Shown: positions 8,274-17,600 of the stretch, in pieces
How the letters are laid out: the number at the start of each line of letters is the position of its first letter
Position numbering within the stretch: the stretch's first letter is position 1
Assembly: GCA_017882305.1 (NCBI GenBank)
Contig: JADGPU010000028.1
Span: forward strand, 1-35,016
Length of the DNA: 35,016 bases
Source: Bacteroidales bacterium
GTDB lineage: Bacteria; Bacteroidota; Bacteroidia; Bacteroidales; VadinHA17
Direction: 5' to 3'
The notes under the pieces: model-generated
Seen by the model: only the letters and a program-made list of their open reading frames with translations
Databases searched by the model: none
Told to the model about the DNA's origin: nothing
Made by a program: the position numbers and the translations under genes

Positions 8274-9626
8274 ATGATTAATGAGTTTAAAAAGTTCATT
8301 TCCGAAAACAACCTTATAAAACCAGGGGATAAAATTCTACTCACAGTCAGTGGAGGCATTGATTCAATGGTTATGACTTATCTGTTTCACAAACATGATT
8401 ATAGGATAGGTATCGCTCACTGCAATTTCTCCCTTCGAGCAGGGGAATCTGATAAGGATGAAGAACTTGTGCGTCAGTTTGCATCTGATTATAATATTCC
8501 ATTCTATACGATAAGGTTTGACACAAAAGCTTTTGCGAAAAAAAACAGATTATCGGTTCAGATGGCCGCGAGGGATCTGAGATACAAATGGTTTGAAGAG
8601 ATCAGAAAAAAAAATGGATACGATTTGATAGCAGTTGCCCATAACCTCAATGATAAAATTGAAACTCTTTTAATAAATCTTACAAGAGGTACAGGATTGA
8701 CAGGAATGGCAGGAATGAAACCCGTAAGCAACAGGATTATCCGACCATTGCTTTTCGCAACCCGACAGGACATATCGACTTTTCGTAATCAGCACAAAAT
8801 TATTTTTCGTGAAGACAAGTCAAATGCTGATACCAAATATACCAGGAACAAAATAAGACATCTGGTAATACCGGTTCTTAAAGAGATAAATCCTTCCATT
8901 GAAACGACACTTAATGAAACAGCCGAAAGATTCTCCGGATTTAATGAAATTGTTTATGAGTATATATCAAGATTGAGGGAACGTATCTCAGAGGAGAAAG
9001 AGCAATTCATCACATTTAATATTAGCCAGTTAAAAACCTTCTTACACAACAAAGCGGTATTATATGAATTATTTAGGCCATATGGTATAACTAATGCCCT
9101 GTTAATTGATCTGATAAAAGTAATTGAAGGCAAGACCGGCGGCCAGATCATTACAGATACACATAGAATAATTAAAAACAGGAAAGAGATAGTTGTCTCT
9201 GATGAAGAAATTGCCAGTGAAACTTTTTATACTATTAAGAATGTATCTGGATTTTGCCTTTTCCCCGGAATTTCTTCAGCAAGACGAGTAAGGATAACAG
9301 AATCGTTCGAAATTCCTTCTGATCCTCATATTGCCTGTGTCGATTCTGAAAAAGTATCTTTCCCTGTTATAATCAGAAAATGGAAAGCAGGAGATTCTTT
9401 TTACCCGCTCGGAATGAAGCAGAAGAAGAAACTGAGTGATTATTTTATCGACAATAAATATTCAAAATTTGACAAGGAAAATATTTTTATCCTTGAATCA
9501 AATGGAAAAATTGCCTGGATTATCGGTGACAGAATTGATGATAGATTCAAGATAACCGACTCAACAAAACAAGGACTACTGCTTAAATCAAAAAGAAAAG
9601 CGTTGATAATTAAGCCAATAAAATAA
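8274..9626 (+). CDS. tilS: tRNA(Ile)-lysidine synthase
   Basis: TilS ligates lysine to C34 of the CAU-anticodon tRNA-Ile, making lysidine so the tRNA reads AUA and is charged with Ile. The 450-residue protein begins with the N-type ATP pyrophosphatase domain: P-loop SGGIDS at residues 26-31, then GIAHCNFSLRAGESDKDE and VAHNLNDKIETLLINLTRG, the family's diagnostic motifs. A helical linker follows, and the C-terminal TilS domain shows IRKWKAGDSFYPLGM, KKLSDYFIDNK and IAWIIGDRID. Length and domain order match the family. It is an essential single-copy gene in most bacteria and is not linked in function to its neighbours here. Confidence 0.96.
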   Translation: MINEFKKFISENNLIKPGDKILLTVSGGIDSMVMTYLFHKHDYRIGIAHCNFSLRAGESDKDEELVRQFASDYNIPFYTIRFDTKAFAKKNRLSVQMAARDLRYKWFEEIRKKNGYDLIAVAHNLNDKIETLLINLTRGTGLTGMAGMKPVSNRIIRPLLFATRQDISTFRNQHKIIFREDKSNADTKYTRNKIRHLVIPVLKEINPSIETTLNETAERFSGFNEIVYEYISRLRERISEEKEQFITFNISQLKTFLHNKAVLYELFRPYGITNALLIDLIKVIEGKTGGQIITDTHRIIKNRKEIVVSDEEIASETFYTIKNVSGFCLFPGISSARRVRITESFEIPSDPHIACVDSEKVSFPVIIRKWKAGDSFYPLGMKQKKKLSDYFIDNKYSKFDKENIFILESNGKIAWIIGDRIDDRFKITDSTKQGLLLKSKRKALIIKPIK

Positions 9627-9648
9627 TTATCATCAACCACCCCGTCCT

Positions 9649-9791
9649 CTGACAATAAATGTCAGGGTCCACTCCTCCTTTTCAAAGGGGGTGAAACTAT
9701 TGATTTATAATATATTAGTCCAATTCTCTCCTCCTTTTCAAAGGAGAGCCTGCCCCGCTACAGCGGGGAGTACCCCGAAGGGGGGAGGTGG
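9649..9791. repeat. Cluster of short palindromes (REP-like) between tilS and aroC
   Basis: The 183-bp gap between convergent tilS and aroC holds several perfect stems: CTGACA/TGTCAG around ATAAA (9649-9665), a CTCCTTTTCAAAGG-like segment at about 9674-9690, CTCCTTTTCAAAGGAG (9731-9746), CCCCGC/GCGGGG (9753-9768) and CCCC/GGGG around GAA (9773-9783). The CTCCTTTTCAAAG motif occurs twice. The GC-rich stems stand out from AT-rich surroundings. They could end transcription from both sides, but the chain of distinct stems is more like a dispersed intergenic repeat. Confidence 0.8.
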
Positions 9792-9809
9792 TTTGTTACT
9801 TACTAACAA

Positions 9810-10805
9810 TCAAACATTCCGTTGACCATGTATGCCTCTGTCTATGAGGATCAGATCGGCCATTGCAATTGCTGTAGCAGCCTCGACAATGACAGGCATT
9901 CTTAAGGCAATACAGGTATCATGTCTGCCTTTCACTTTGAGGCTTGTCATTTCCCCCGTCTTAAAATTAAATGTCTTTTGTTCGACTCCGGTTGATGAGG
10001 TCGGTTTAACCACAATTCTGAATATAATTTCGTTCCCGTTTGTAATGCCACCATTAATCCCTCCGGAATTATTGCTAGCAGTCTTTCCATTACTATTAAT
10101 AAACGGATCATTATGCTCTGAACCTTTCATTGCTGCTGAAGCGAATCCGGAACCAAATTCAATACCCTTGATTGCAGGAATTGAAAAAATCATGTGGCTT
10201 ACTGCCGATTTGAATGAATAAAAGAATGGTTCACCAAGTGCCAAAGGAGGATTTTTAACTCTGCACTCGATAATTCCTCCGATAGTATCATTTGACGCTA
10301 TAGCTTCATTAATAGCCTTTTCAATGTCATCTGAACCTCCGGCAGAGATAAGCTTCGCACTCACATCAGCAGATCCTGTTATCTTCTTTGCCAAAACACC
10401 TGCCGCAACCACTCCCCATGTAATTCTTCCTGAAAAATGACCGCTTCCGCGCATATCTGCAAAACCGGAGTGCTTAACACGTGAGACAAAATCTGCATGA
10501 CCTGGCCTTGGAACATTTTTAAATTCATCGTAATCGGAGGAAATTTTATCGCTGTTTCTTGTTATCAAAGTAACAGGAGCACCTGTTGTTGCTCCATCAA
10601 GAACACCGCTAAGTATTTCAGGTAGATCAGGTTCCTGACGCGTTGTGGTTCCAATACTTCCGCTTTGTCGTCTCCTTAGATCCGCCATGAAATCATCAGA
10701 TTTAATAGTTATACCAGGAGGACATCCGTCTATAATCACTCCAATCGCGGGACCATGTGATTCACCAAAGAGGGTAACTCTGAAAACAATTCCGAAGGAA
10801 TTCAT
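9810..10805 (-). CDS. aroC: Chorismate synthase
   Basis: AroC performs the last shikimate step, converting EPSP to chorismate with loss of phosphate and needing reduced FMN. I place the start at the ATG at 10805 (MNSFGIVFRVTLFGESHG), giving 331 residues; the longer frame runs into the end of aroB and has no homologous sequence. Family signatures are GESHGPAIGVIIDGCPPGI, RRRQSG with TTTRQEPD, MRGSGHFSGRITWG, and near the C-terminus RHDTCIALRMPVIVEAA. At 331 residues it is slightly shorter than the common length of about 350-390. It begins 4 bp after the aroB stop, so the two are translated from one message. Confidence 0.95.
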   Translation of the reverse strand: MNSFGIVFRVTLFGESHGPAIGVIIDGCPPGITIKSDDFMADLRRRQSGSIGTTTRQEPDLPEILSGVLDGATTGAPVTLITRNSDKISSDYDEFKNVPRPGHADFVSRVKHSGFADMRGSGHFSGRITWGVVAAGVLAKKITGSADVSAKLISAGGSDDIEKAINEAIASNDTIGGIIECRVKNPPLALGEPFFYSFKSAVSHMIFSIPAIKGIEFGSGFASAAMKGSEHNDPFINSNGKTASNNSGGINGGITNGNEIIFRIVVKPTSSTGVEQKTFNFKTGEMTSLKVKGRHDTCIALRMPVIVEAATAIAMADLILIDRGIHGQRNV

Positions 10806-10809
10806 AATT

Positions 10810-11847
10810 CTATTTTTTATCTCTGAATCTTTTATAAAAACCGAGCACCTCACCAACAGGAACTTTTTCAACTATTGCTTTTCCAATGCCTCGTGTAAAA
10901 ACAAAATGAATATCTGAACCTGTTTTCTTTTTATCATGAAGGACAAGCTTCTCCATCTGATCATCCGTTAAATCAAGCTTTTCAACCAGTTTAAATCTTT
11001 TTAGCAGCTTACTTATTCTCTCTTTTTCATCAACGCTTATGTATCTTCTTTCGAAGGAAAATTCAGTCGACAGTTCCATCCCGGATGCTACTGCAAAGCC
11101 ATGTTTCACACCCTTCTGCATCTCAACAGCATGCCCAAAAGTATGTCCGAAATTTAGAATTCTCCTCAACCCTGTCTCCATTTCATCATTGGATACAATC
11201 AATCCTTTAAATCTCACTGATTTAGCTACAAGCAAAGTTAGCAGGTCAGAGTTCCTCAACATTATCTTATCAAAACTTCTTTCAATAAGATCAAATAATT
11301 CTTTGTCACCTATAATGGCTGTCTTTATTAATTCAGCCAGACCTGATAAATACTCCTGCTCAGGAAGCGTCAGTAACATTGCAGGATCGCAGATCACAAA
11401 CTCAGGCTGTCTGATCGTTCCAAGCATATTCTTTGTGCCGCCAAGGTTAACTCCATTTTTTCCACCTGTGCTGGCATCAACTTGCGATAACAAAGTGGAA
11501 GAGACGTATCCACACCTGATTCCCCTCATATATACAGATGCAAGAAAACCAGTAACGTCACAAATCACTCCTCCTCCTACTGCTAAGACAAATCCCGAAC
11601 GATCAATACCTGCTTTAAGAAGTTTCCCGGCAAGATATTCAATGACTCCCAACTTCTTGCTTCCTTCTCCCGGCGCAAGGGAAAAAACAGGAACTTTTGG
11701 AAATCTGTTGCCATATAGCTGACTTACATTATCATCGGTAATAATTACTGTATTTTTTTCAGGAAGAAGGCCGGATACTGCTTCCCATCTCTCACCGACC
11801 AGTATTTCCGATCTGAAGCCCCGCGTATTAATGGTTATTTTTTCCAA
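10810..11847 (-). CDS. aroB: 3-dehydroquinate synthase
   Basis: AroB makes 3-dehydroquinate from DAHP, the second shikimate step, using NAD+ and a divalent metal. The 345-residue protein has the expected nucleotide and substrate signatures: GEGSKKLGVIEYLAGKLL, VLAVGGGVICDVTGFLA, YVSSTLLSQVDASTGGKNGV, GLAELIKTAIIGD and NFGHTFGHAVE, whose His residues are metal ligands. The only reasonable start is TTG at 11847: an in-frame stop lies 12 bp upstream and the next ATG falls after the conserved GGG loop. aroC follows after 4 bp. A possible promoter is noted at 11868-11896. Confidence 0.95.
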   Translation of the reverse strand: MEKITINTRGFRSEILVGERWEAVSGLLPEKNTVIITDDNVSQLYGNRFPKVPVFSLAPGEGSKKLGVIEYLAGKLLKAGIDRSGFVLAVGGGVICDVTGFLASVYMRGIRCGYVSSTLLSQVDASTGGKNGVNLGGTKNMLGTIRQPEFVICDPAMLLTLPEQEYLSGLAELIKTAIIGDKELFDLIERSFDKIMLRNSDLLTLLVAKSVRFKGLIVSNDEMETGLRRILNFGHTFGHAVEMQKGVKHGFAVASGMELSTEFSFERRYISVDEKERISKLLKRFKLVEKLDLTDDQMEKLVLHDKKKTGSDIHFVFTRGIGKAIVEKVPVGEVLGFYKRFRDKK

Positions 11848-11867
11848 TAGAGCAACTTATTGATTGA

Positions 11868-11896
11868 TAAAGTTAAAAAATCTGACTTAATTCAAA
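11868..11896 (-). promoter_or_regulatory. Candidate promoter for aroB-aroC
   Basis: On the minus strand a TTTG (11896-11893) is followed after 17 bp by TAACTTTA (11875-11868), a 7/8 match to the Bacteroidota -7 consensus TAnnTTTG. It lies about 20 bp upstream of the TTG start of aroB. The spacer is slightly shorter than the usual ~19 bp. Confidence 0.4.
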
Positions 11897-11926
11897 ACCT
11901 ATTAAAGTAAAATTGAGTGTTATAAA

Positions 11927-13801
11927 TCATTTCTCACTTAACTCAAGCCATCTTAACTCCTTTTCATCCAGTATCTTCATAATTTCTCCATGTCTTATGG
12001 ACTTTGATAATAATTCCTCATTATTAAGCTCCCCCCGGCTCATTTCAGTCTCAATAAGTTTTTTTTCCGACTCGAGATTCTCGATTTCATTAGACAATTC
12101 CTCAAATTCCCTCTTTTCTTTAAATGTCAGACCCTGCTTTTTTTCTTTTTTAAATTGAATTTCTACTGATTCCTCAAAATCTGATTTTTTTGAAGGTTTG
12201 ACGATTGCTGTCTGCTTTTCCGTCTCTTTCTGCTTTTCCCTGAGCTGAGTATAATTCCCCGGGAAGTCCTTTATAACTCCGTCTCCTTTAAATTCAAAAA
12301 TATGATCGACTACTTTATCCATGAAATATCTGTCGTGCGATACAACTATTACACAACCTCTGAAGCCGGCAAGATATTCCTCAAGTATATTAAGTGTAAG
12401 GATATCAAGATCATTGGTTGGCTCATCAAGTATCAGAAAATTTGGGTTCTTCATGAGCACAGTCAGGAGGTAAAGACGTCTCTTTTCTCCACCTGATAAT
12501 TTTCTGATTAAAGTATACTGCTTTTCAGGGGGAAAAAGGAAATAGTTCATGAACTGTGTTATTGACAGAACATTACCATCACTGATCACAACTTTTTCAG
12601 CAATATTCTTCACTGCGTCAATAACAGTCATATCGTTGTCAAATTCAATACCCTGTTGGCTGTAGTAGCCAAAAACTATCGTTTCTCCGCGTTCAACCAA
12701 TCCTGAATCAGGTTCAGTGAGCCCGGTAATTATATTGAGCAAAGTTGTTTTTCCTGTGCCATTCCGACCAATAAGTCCTGCTTTTTCAAATCTGTTAAAG
12801 AGATAAGTGAAGTTCCTAAGAAGGACCTTTTCGCCATATGATTTGCTCACATTTTTTATCTCAAGGATCTTACTCCCCATTCTTGAAATGTTTACATTAA
12901 TATTGATGCTCTTCTCATCAGGTCTGTAAGCCGCTTTTTCCTTCAGATCATAAAATGACTCAATCCTCGATTTGGCCTTATGCCTCCGTGCTTTTGGCAT
13001 CCGTCTCATCCATTCGAGCTCAGTCTTTAAAAGGTTTATGGCTTTCTCAGAATTCATCTTTGCTGAAGACTCCCTGCTCTGTTTCTTTTCAAGGAAATAT
13101 TCATAATTGCCCTCATACCTGTACAGTTCGTTACCGGCAAGTTCCAATATCACATTACAGACCCTGTCGAGAAAGTATCTGTCGTGAGTGACCATCAGAA
13201 GAGTCTTTTTCGACTTAATAAGATACTCCTCCAGCCACTCGATCATATCAAGATCAAGATGGTTTGTAGGTTCATCAAGTATAAGAAAATCAGCGTCCTC
13301 AACAAGTATTTTTGCCAGAGCCACTCTTTTCTTCTGCCCTCCTGACAGTGTCCCGATCACTGCATTCAGATCAGTAAGTTTAAGTTTGAAAAGGATCTGC
13401 TTAACTGCAACTTCATAATCCCATGCTTTATGATCATCCATCTTCTGAATCATACGCTGGAGCATTTCAGGAGAACCAGAAATAACACATTCTTCATATT
13501 CCCTTATGACTCTGACAAGCTCACTGTCGGTGCAGAAAAGCTCATCAATTATTTTGTTAGAATCATTCAGAACAGGAGACTGCTGAAGGTATGCTATCCC
13601 CAAATCACGTTTAACAGTGATAGACCCATTATCAGGATTCTCACTGCCGGCAAGTATATCGAGTAATGAGGATTTTCCTGCCCCATTTACTGCAATCAGA
13701 GCAACCTTGTCATCCTTATTTATATTAAAGCTTATATTATCGAAAAGAAGATTGTCTCCTATTCGCCTGGCAATACTGTCTGCCTGAAGGTAACTAATCA
13801 T
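11927..13801 (-). CDS. ABC-F family ATPase (Uup-like)
   Basis: A 624-residue soluble protein with two ABC ATPase domains and no membrane segments, so it belongs to the ABC-F class that acts on ribosomes rather than to transporters. Domain 1 has Walker A NGAGKS at residues 39-44, signature LSGGQKKRVALAKIL and Walker B FLILDEPTNHLD. A basic linker follows (MRRMPKARRHKAKSRIESFY). Domain 2 has Walker A RNGTGKTT at about 345-352, signature LSGGEKRRLYLLTVL and FLILDEPTNDLD. The last roughly 90 residues are highly charged and predicted coiled coil, as in Uup. It could relieve stalled ribosomes or, less likely, protect against an antibiotic. It is transcribed away from nth and lies 79 bp upstream of aroB on the same strand. 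Confidence 0.9.
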   Translation of the reverse strand: MISYLQADSIARRIGDNLLFDNISFNINKDDKVALIAVNGAGKSSLLDILAGSENPDNGSITVKRDLGIAYLQQSPVLNDSNKIIDELFCTDSELVRVIREYEECVISGSPEMLQRMIQKMDDHKAWDYEVAVKQILFKLKLTDLNAVIGTLSGGQKKRVALAKILVEDADFLILDEPTNHLDLDMIEWLEEYLIKSKKTLLMVTHDRYFLDRVCNVILELAGNELYRYEGNYEYFLEKKQSRESSAKMNSEKAINLLKTELEWMRRMPKARRHKAKSRIESFYDLKEKAAYRPDEKSININVNISRMGSKILEIKNVSKSYGEKVLLRNFTYLFNRFEKAGLIGRNGTGKTTLLNIITGLTEPDSGLVERGETIVFGYYSQQGIEFDNDMTVIDAVKNIAEKVVISDGNVLSITQFMNYFLFPPEKQYTLIRKLSGGEKRRLYLLTVLMKNPNFLILDEPTNDLDILTLNILEEYLAGFRGCVIVVSHDRYFMDKVVDHIFEFKGDGVIKDFPGNYTQLREKQKETEKQTAIVKPSKKSDFEESVEIQFKKEKKQGLTFKEKREFEELSNEIENLESEKKLIETEMSRGELNNEELLSKSIRHGEIMKILDEKELRWLELSEK

Positions 13802-13818
13802 AAATAATCAATATTGTG

Positions 13819-13826
13819 CAAAGATA
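13819..13826 (-). promoter_or_regulatory. Candidate -7 element (TATCTTTG) for the ABC-F gene
   Basis: The minus strand reads TATCTTTG, a full match to TAnnTTTG, 17 bp before the ABC-F ATG. A start site a few bases downstream would give a leader of only about 10 nt. No clear -33 TTTG is seen. It sits in the short gap between divergent ABC-F and nth. Confidence 0.45.
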
Positions 13827-13864
13827 AAAAGTGTTACCTTACCTGCACTATTAAATTCAGCCCT

Positions 13865-14515
13865 ATGACCATCAAGGAAAGATTTAGTCGGACTATTGAA
13901 TATTTTCAGACAACCTTTCCCATAGCAGAGACTGAACTTGATTACAAGAATCCTTTTGAGCTGCTCGTGGCAGTTATTCTGTCAGCACAATGCACTGACA
14001 AGAGAGTTAATATAATAACACCTCGTCTGATAGAAAAATATCCGGATGCTGCATCGATGTCAAAAGCTCAACCTGAAGAGATTTTTGAATTTATAAAATC
14101 ATGTACTTATCCAAATAATAAGGCAAAACATCTTTCAGGAATGTCGCGAATGCTGATATCTGAATTTGGAGGAAATGTGCCATCTGAGCCAGAGCTTTTA
14201 CAACGTTTGCCGGGGGTTGGTAGAAAGAGTGCAAATGTTATAGCTTCTGTTGTCTTCAGAAAACCGGTTATGGCTGTGGATACTCATGTTTTCAGAGTCT
14301 CTCACAGGATAGGTCTGGTTAAAAATGCTAAAACGCCACTTAGCGTCGAGCTGCAGCTAACCCGACATATTCCTGTTGAACTGATCCATGAAGCGCATCA
14401 TTGGCTGATTCTGCATGGGCGATATGTTTGTAAAGCAAGGAATCCTCTTTGTGATAAGTGTGGATTAACTGATTTTTGCAATTATTATAGAAAAAGTAGA
14501 AATAAGTTAAAATAG
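13865..14515 (+). CDS. nth: Endonuclease III (DNA glycosylase/AP lyase)
   Basis: Nth removes oxidised pyrimidines from DNA and nicks the abasic site during base excision repair. With the ATG at 13865 (MTIKERFSRTIEYFQ) the protein is 216 residues, matching the family; the longer frame starts at a TTG and adds an unrelated Cys/Lys-rich leader. The helix-hairpin-helix LPGVGRKSANVI carries catalytic Lys121, and VDTHVFRVSHRIGL carries catalytic Asp139. The [4Fe-4S] ligands are C189, C196, C199 and C205 with the canonical C-x6-C-x2-C-x5-C spacing. It is divergent from the ABC-F gene and is followed by the histidine kinase gene after 111 bp. Confidence 0.96.
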   Translation: MTIKERFSRTIEYFQTTFPIAETELDYKNPFELLVAVILSAQCTDKRVNIITPRLIEKYPDAASMSKAQPEEIFEFIKSCTYPNNKAKHLSGMSRMLISEFGGNVPSEPELLQRLPGVGRKSANVIASVVFRKPVMAVDTHVFRVSHRIGLVKNAKTPLSVELQLTRHIPVELIHEAHHWLILHGRYVCKARNPLCDKCGLTDFCNYYRKSRNKLK

Positions 14516-14626
14516 ATTGAAATAAGAGAAAATTATTCATTAGAAGAAAGAAGGAAAATGACTACCGGGAATCGGAATTAAATCAATATTTGCTATTTTT
14601 AAAATGTAATTGAAAAGATCATATTG

Positions 14627-17600
14627 ATGAATTATAAAGAGAGTTATATTGAGCTTCTGGAAACAAATAAAAGACTGGAGAAGGAACTTGAGTTGATCCG
14701 TTCAAAAAGCCAGGAAAAATCTGAGATCGTCAGGGAAACGATCTTCAGAATTTTTCACTCCGCATCCTATTTAATGGCAATCAGCAAGTTAGATACAGGT
14801 CAGTATGTTGATGTAAATGAGACATTTTATAAAACGCTTGGTTACTCGAAAGATGAGATAATTGGAAAAACTTCTGATGATATCCAGATTTTTGCAGATT
14901 TTGAAGAGAGCAACAAGTATATAAAACTGATTTCCAAACTAAAATGCATCAAAGACTATCCGGTAACCCTGAAAACGAAAACCGGTGAAGAGATATCTTA
15001 TCTTTTTTCAGCTGATACTGTTCAGCTTGAAAATGAGATTTATCTCCTTACAATCTTCACAGAGATTAATACATTAAAAGACAGAAAGATAAAAGACAGT
15101 CACGGAAGTTTGCTGGAAGAAATATTTGAAACTGTCAGCAGTTACCTGGCATTATTCAGTGTTGATAGTGATAACAGGTTTTATATAATTGATTTAAACA
15201 GTAAAGTAGAAGAAGTAGAATTAATCAGGAAAAATGAAGTAATTGGTAAATATATTGAGGAAACCCCCCTGGTTGGCAAGTCTAAGCTTATTGAACTTCT
15301 AAACCACCTGCATTTAACCGGTGATGCACATAAATTAACGGTTTCGCCGAATGGAGATGACTCAGAAGGTTATTATATGGGATTTCTGCTCACTTCGGGA
15401 AATTTCGTAGTAACATGGGAACCAGGAAGTCACCAGAGAAACAAGGATGATCAGAATAAACAAGGTATTGTCTTTGAGAAGTTTGCGGATTTGCTTCCGG
15501 AGATGGTATATGAGGTAGATCTCACAGGAAGGATCTTATACGCCAACAGGCAGGGGTTAAATTTTTTCGGATATACAAAAGAAGAGCTGGAATCTGGTAT
15601 TAATATTGCCGCAATATTTCCTGATAATTATAAGGAAATGATTGAAAATCTGAAGTCACTGACTTCGCCTGGCCAAATCTCAAGTAATGAGTATTTTGCC
15701 AAAAAAAAGGATGGAACTTTAACTCCAATAGTAACACATTCCTTTGCACTTTTTTTTGATGAAAGGATAATTGGATACAGAGGTGTAGTAACAGATATCA
15801 GTAAACAAAAAGAATATGAGAATCAGATTATAAGGGAAAAAGCATTTCTCGAACATTTATATAATTCAACTCCTGCTGCTATCGCAATTACAAGTCCATC
15901 GGGCATAGTCTCCATGATCAACCGCGAGTTCACCAATCTTTTTGGCTTTACATTAGAAGAGGCAGTGAATAAAGATATTAATGATCTTGTGGTTCCGGAT
16001 GATTTTAAAGAAGAAGCCATAAAAATCGATAACCTTGCATCTCTTAACCGGAAGGAGGTACGACAAACCGTAAGAAAGGATAAATATGGGAATAATATTC
16101 ATGTCACACTGGTTGCAACTGCGATAGTAATAAATAATGAAATTGTTGCAAATCTTGGTATCTACAGAGATATCACCACTGAAAGGAAAAATCAGCTTTT
16201 ACAGGAGATTTTATTCAATATTTCAAATGCCGCTCTGAAACAGTACGACATCAAGGAAATTTATCCCATCATTGTTCAGGAGCTAAGTAAAATCTGGGAT
16301 ACTAACAATTTTTTTATAGCTCTTTACGATAAGGCTACCGAAACTCTCTCATTGCCCTTTTTTTCGGACGAAAAGGACAACTTCTATGAAATCCCCATTA
16401 AAAAGACTATAACAGGGTGGGTAATAAATAACAACAAGTCAGTTCTTCTTAAAGGAAAAGATCTGAAGTTTCTCGACGAATCAGGAGCTATTGACCTTGT
16501 AGGAACACCATGTAAAGTCTGGATGGGTGTTCCTCTGAAAGTGGAAAATGATACTATTGGGGTAATGTGTCTGCAGGATTATTATAACGAGGATAAGTTT
16601 TCCCAGGATGATCTTTATATAATGGATTTTATTGCAAATCAGATTGCTATAGCTCTACAGCGGAGAATGATGCTCGATAACATCATTCTTGCCCGACAGA
16701 GAGCTGAAGAGGCAGCACAGTCAAAGCAACTGTTCATGTCGACCATGAGCCATGAGATAAGAACCCCGTTAAATGAAGTAATCGGGATCACGAATCTCCT
16801 CCTTCAGGGAAGTCCCCGTGAAGATCAGATGGATTACATCAAAACCTTGAAATTTTCAGGAAATCATCTGCTTACCCTTGTAAATGATGTCCTCGATTAC
16901 AATAAAATGGAATCGGGTAAAATAATTTTCGAACAGACACAATTTAATCTCAGTGACTTTCTCGACGAGATTTTGAGATCATATTCGTTCAGGTCAAAAG
17001 CAAAGAATCTGAGTTTTGATATAAAGAAAGCAAATGATCTGCCTGCTGAGGTAATAGGTGATCCGATAAGGCTAAATCAGATTCTTTCCAACCTGCTCTC
17101 AAATGCTCTGAAATTCACTATTCATGGAAGTATACAAGTACTGGTAAAAGAATTAAGCCGATCAGATAATCAGTCGAAATTGGAATTTACAGTTACCGAT
17201 ACAGGGATTGGTATTCCTAAAGATAAACACTCTTTAATCTTTGACAGCTTTACTCAAGCTTCGTCAGATACAACCCGACATTTCGGTGGTACAGGACTCG
17301 GCCTTGCAATCTGTAAAAAACTGATTGAATTGCAGGGAGGTACAATTACAATCGATAGTGAAGCCGACAAAGGATCGACTTTCCGGTTTGCCATATCATT
17401 TGGAATTTCGGACAAGGGAGCTCAGTCTCAGGCCGTTGAAGTGCCTGAAACCTTTTCCGGACTCGAAGGCAAAAAGATACTTGTTGCAGAAGATAATAAA
17501 ATAAATTTCTTTGTTGCCAATAAATTCCTGATTGGTTGGGGAATAACGGTAACCCACGCTGAAAATGGTCAGATTGCTCTGGATATTCTTGAAAAAGAAG

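Noticed and set aside
10806-10871. Extended N-terminus of chorismate synthase
   Set aside because: It would overlap the end of aroB and precede the conserved MNSFGI start without matching the family.
11039-11722. 227-codon plus-strand open frame inside aroB
   Set aside because: It is antisense to a well-conserved enzyme gene and has no recognisable motifs.
11927-13801. ABC-F protein considered as a transporter ATPase
   Set aside because: Two fused ATPase domains, a basic linker and a coiled-coil tail with no permease gene nearby identify the soluble ABC-F type.
13814-13864. TTG-initiated N-terminal extension of endonuclease III
   Set aside because: The added residues are Cys/Lys-rich and unlike the family; the ATG at 13865 gives the normal length.
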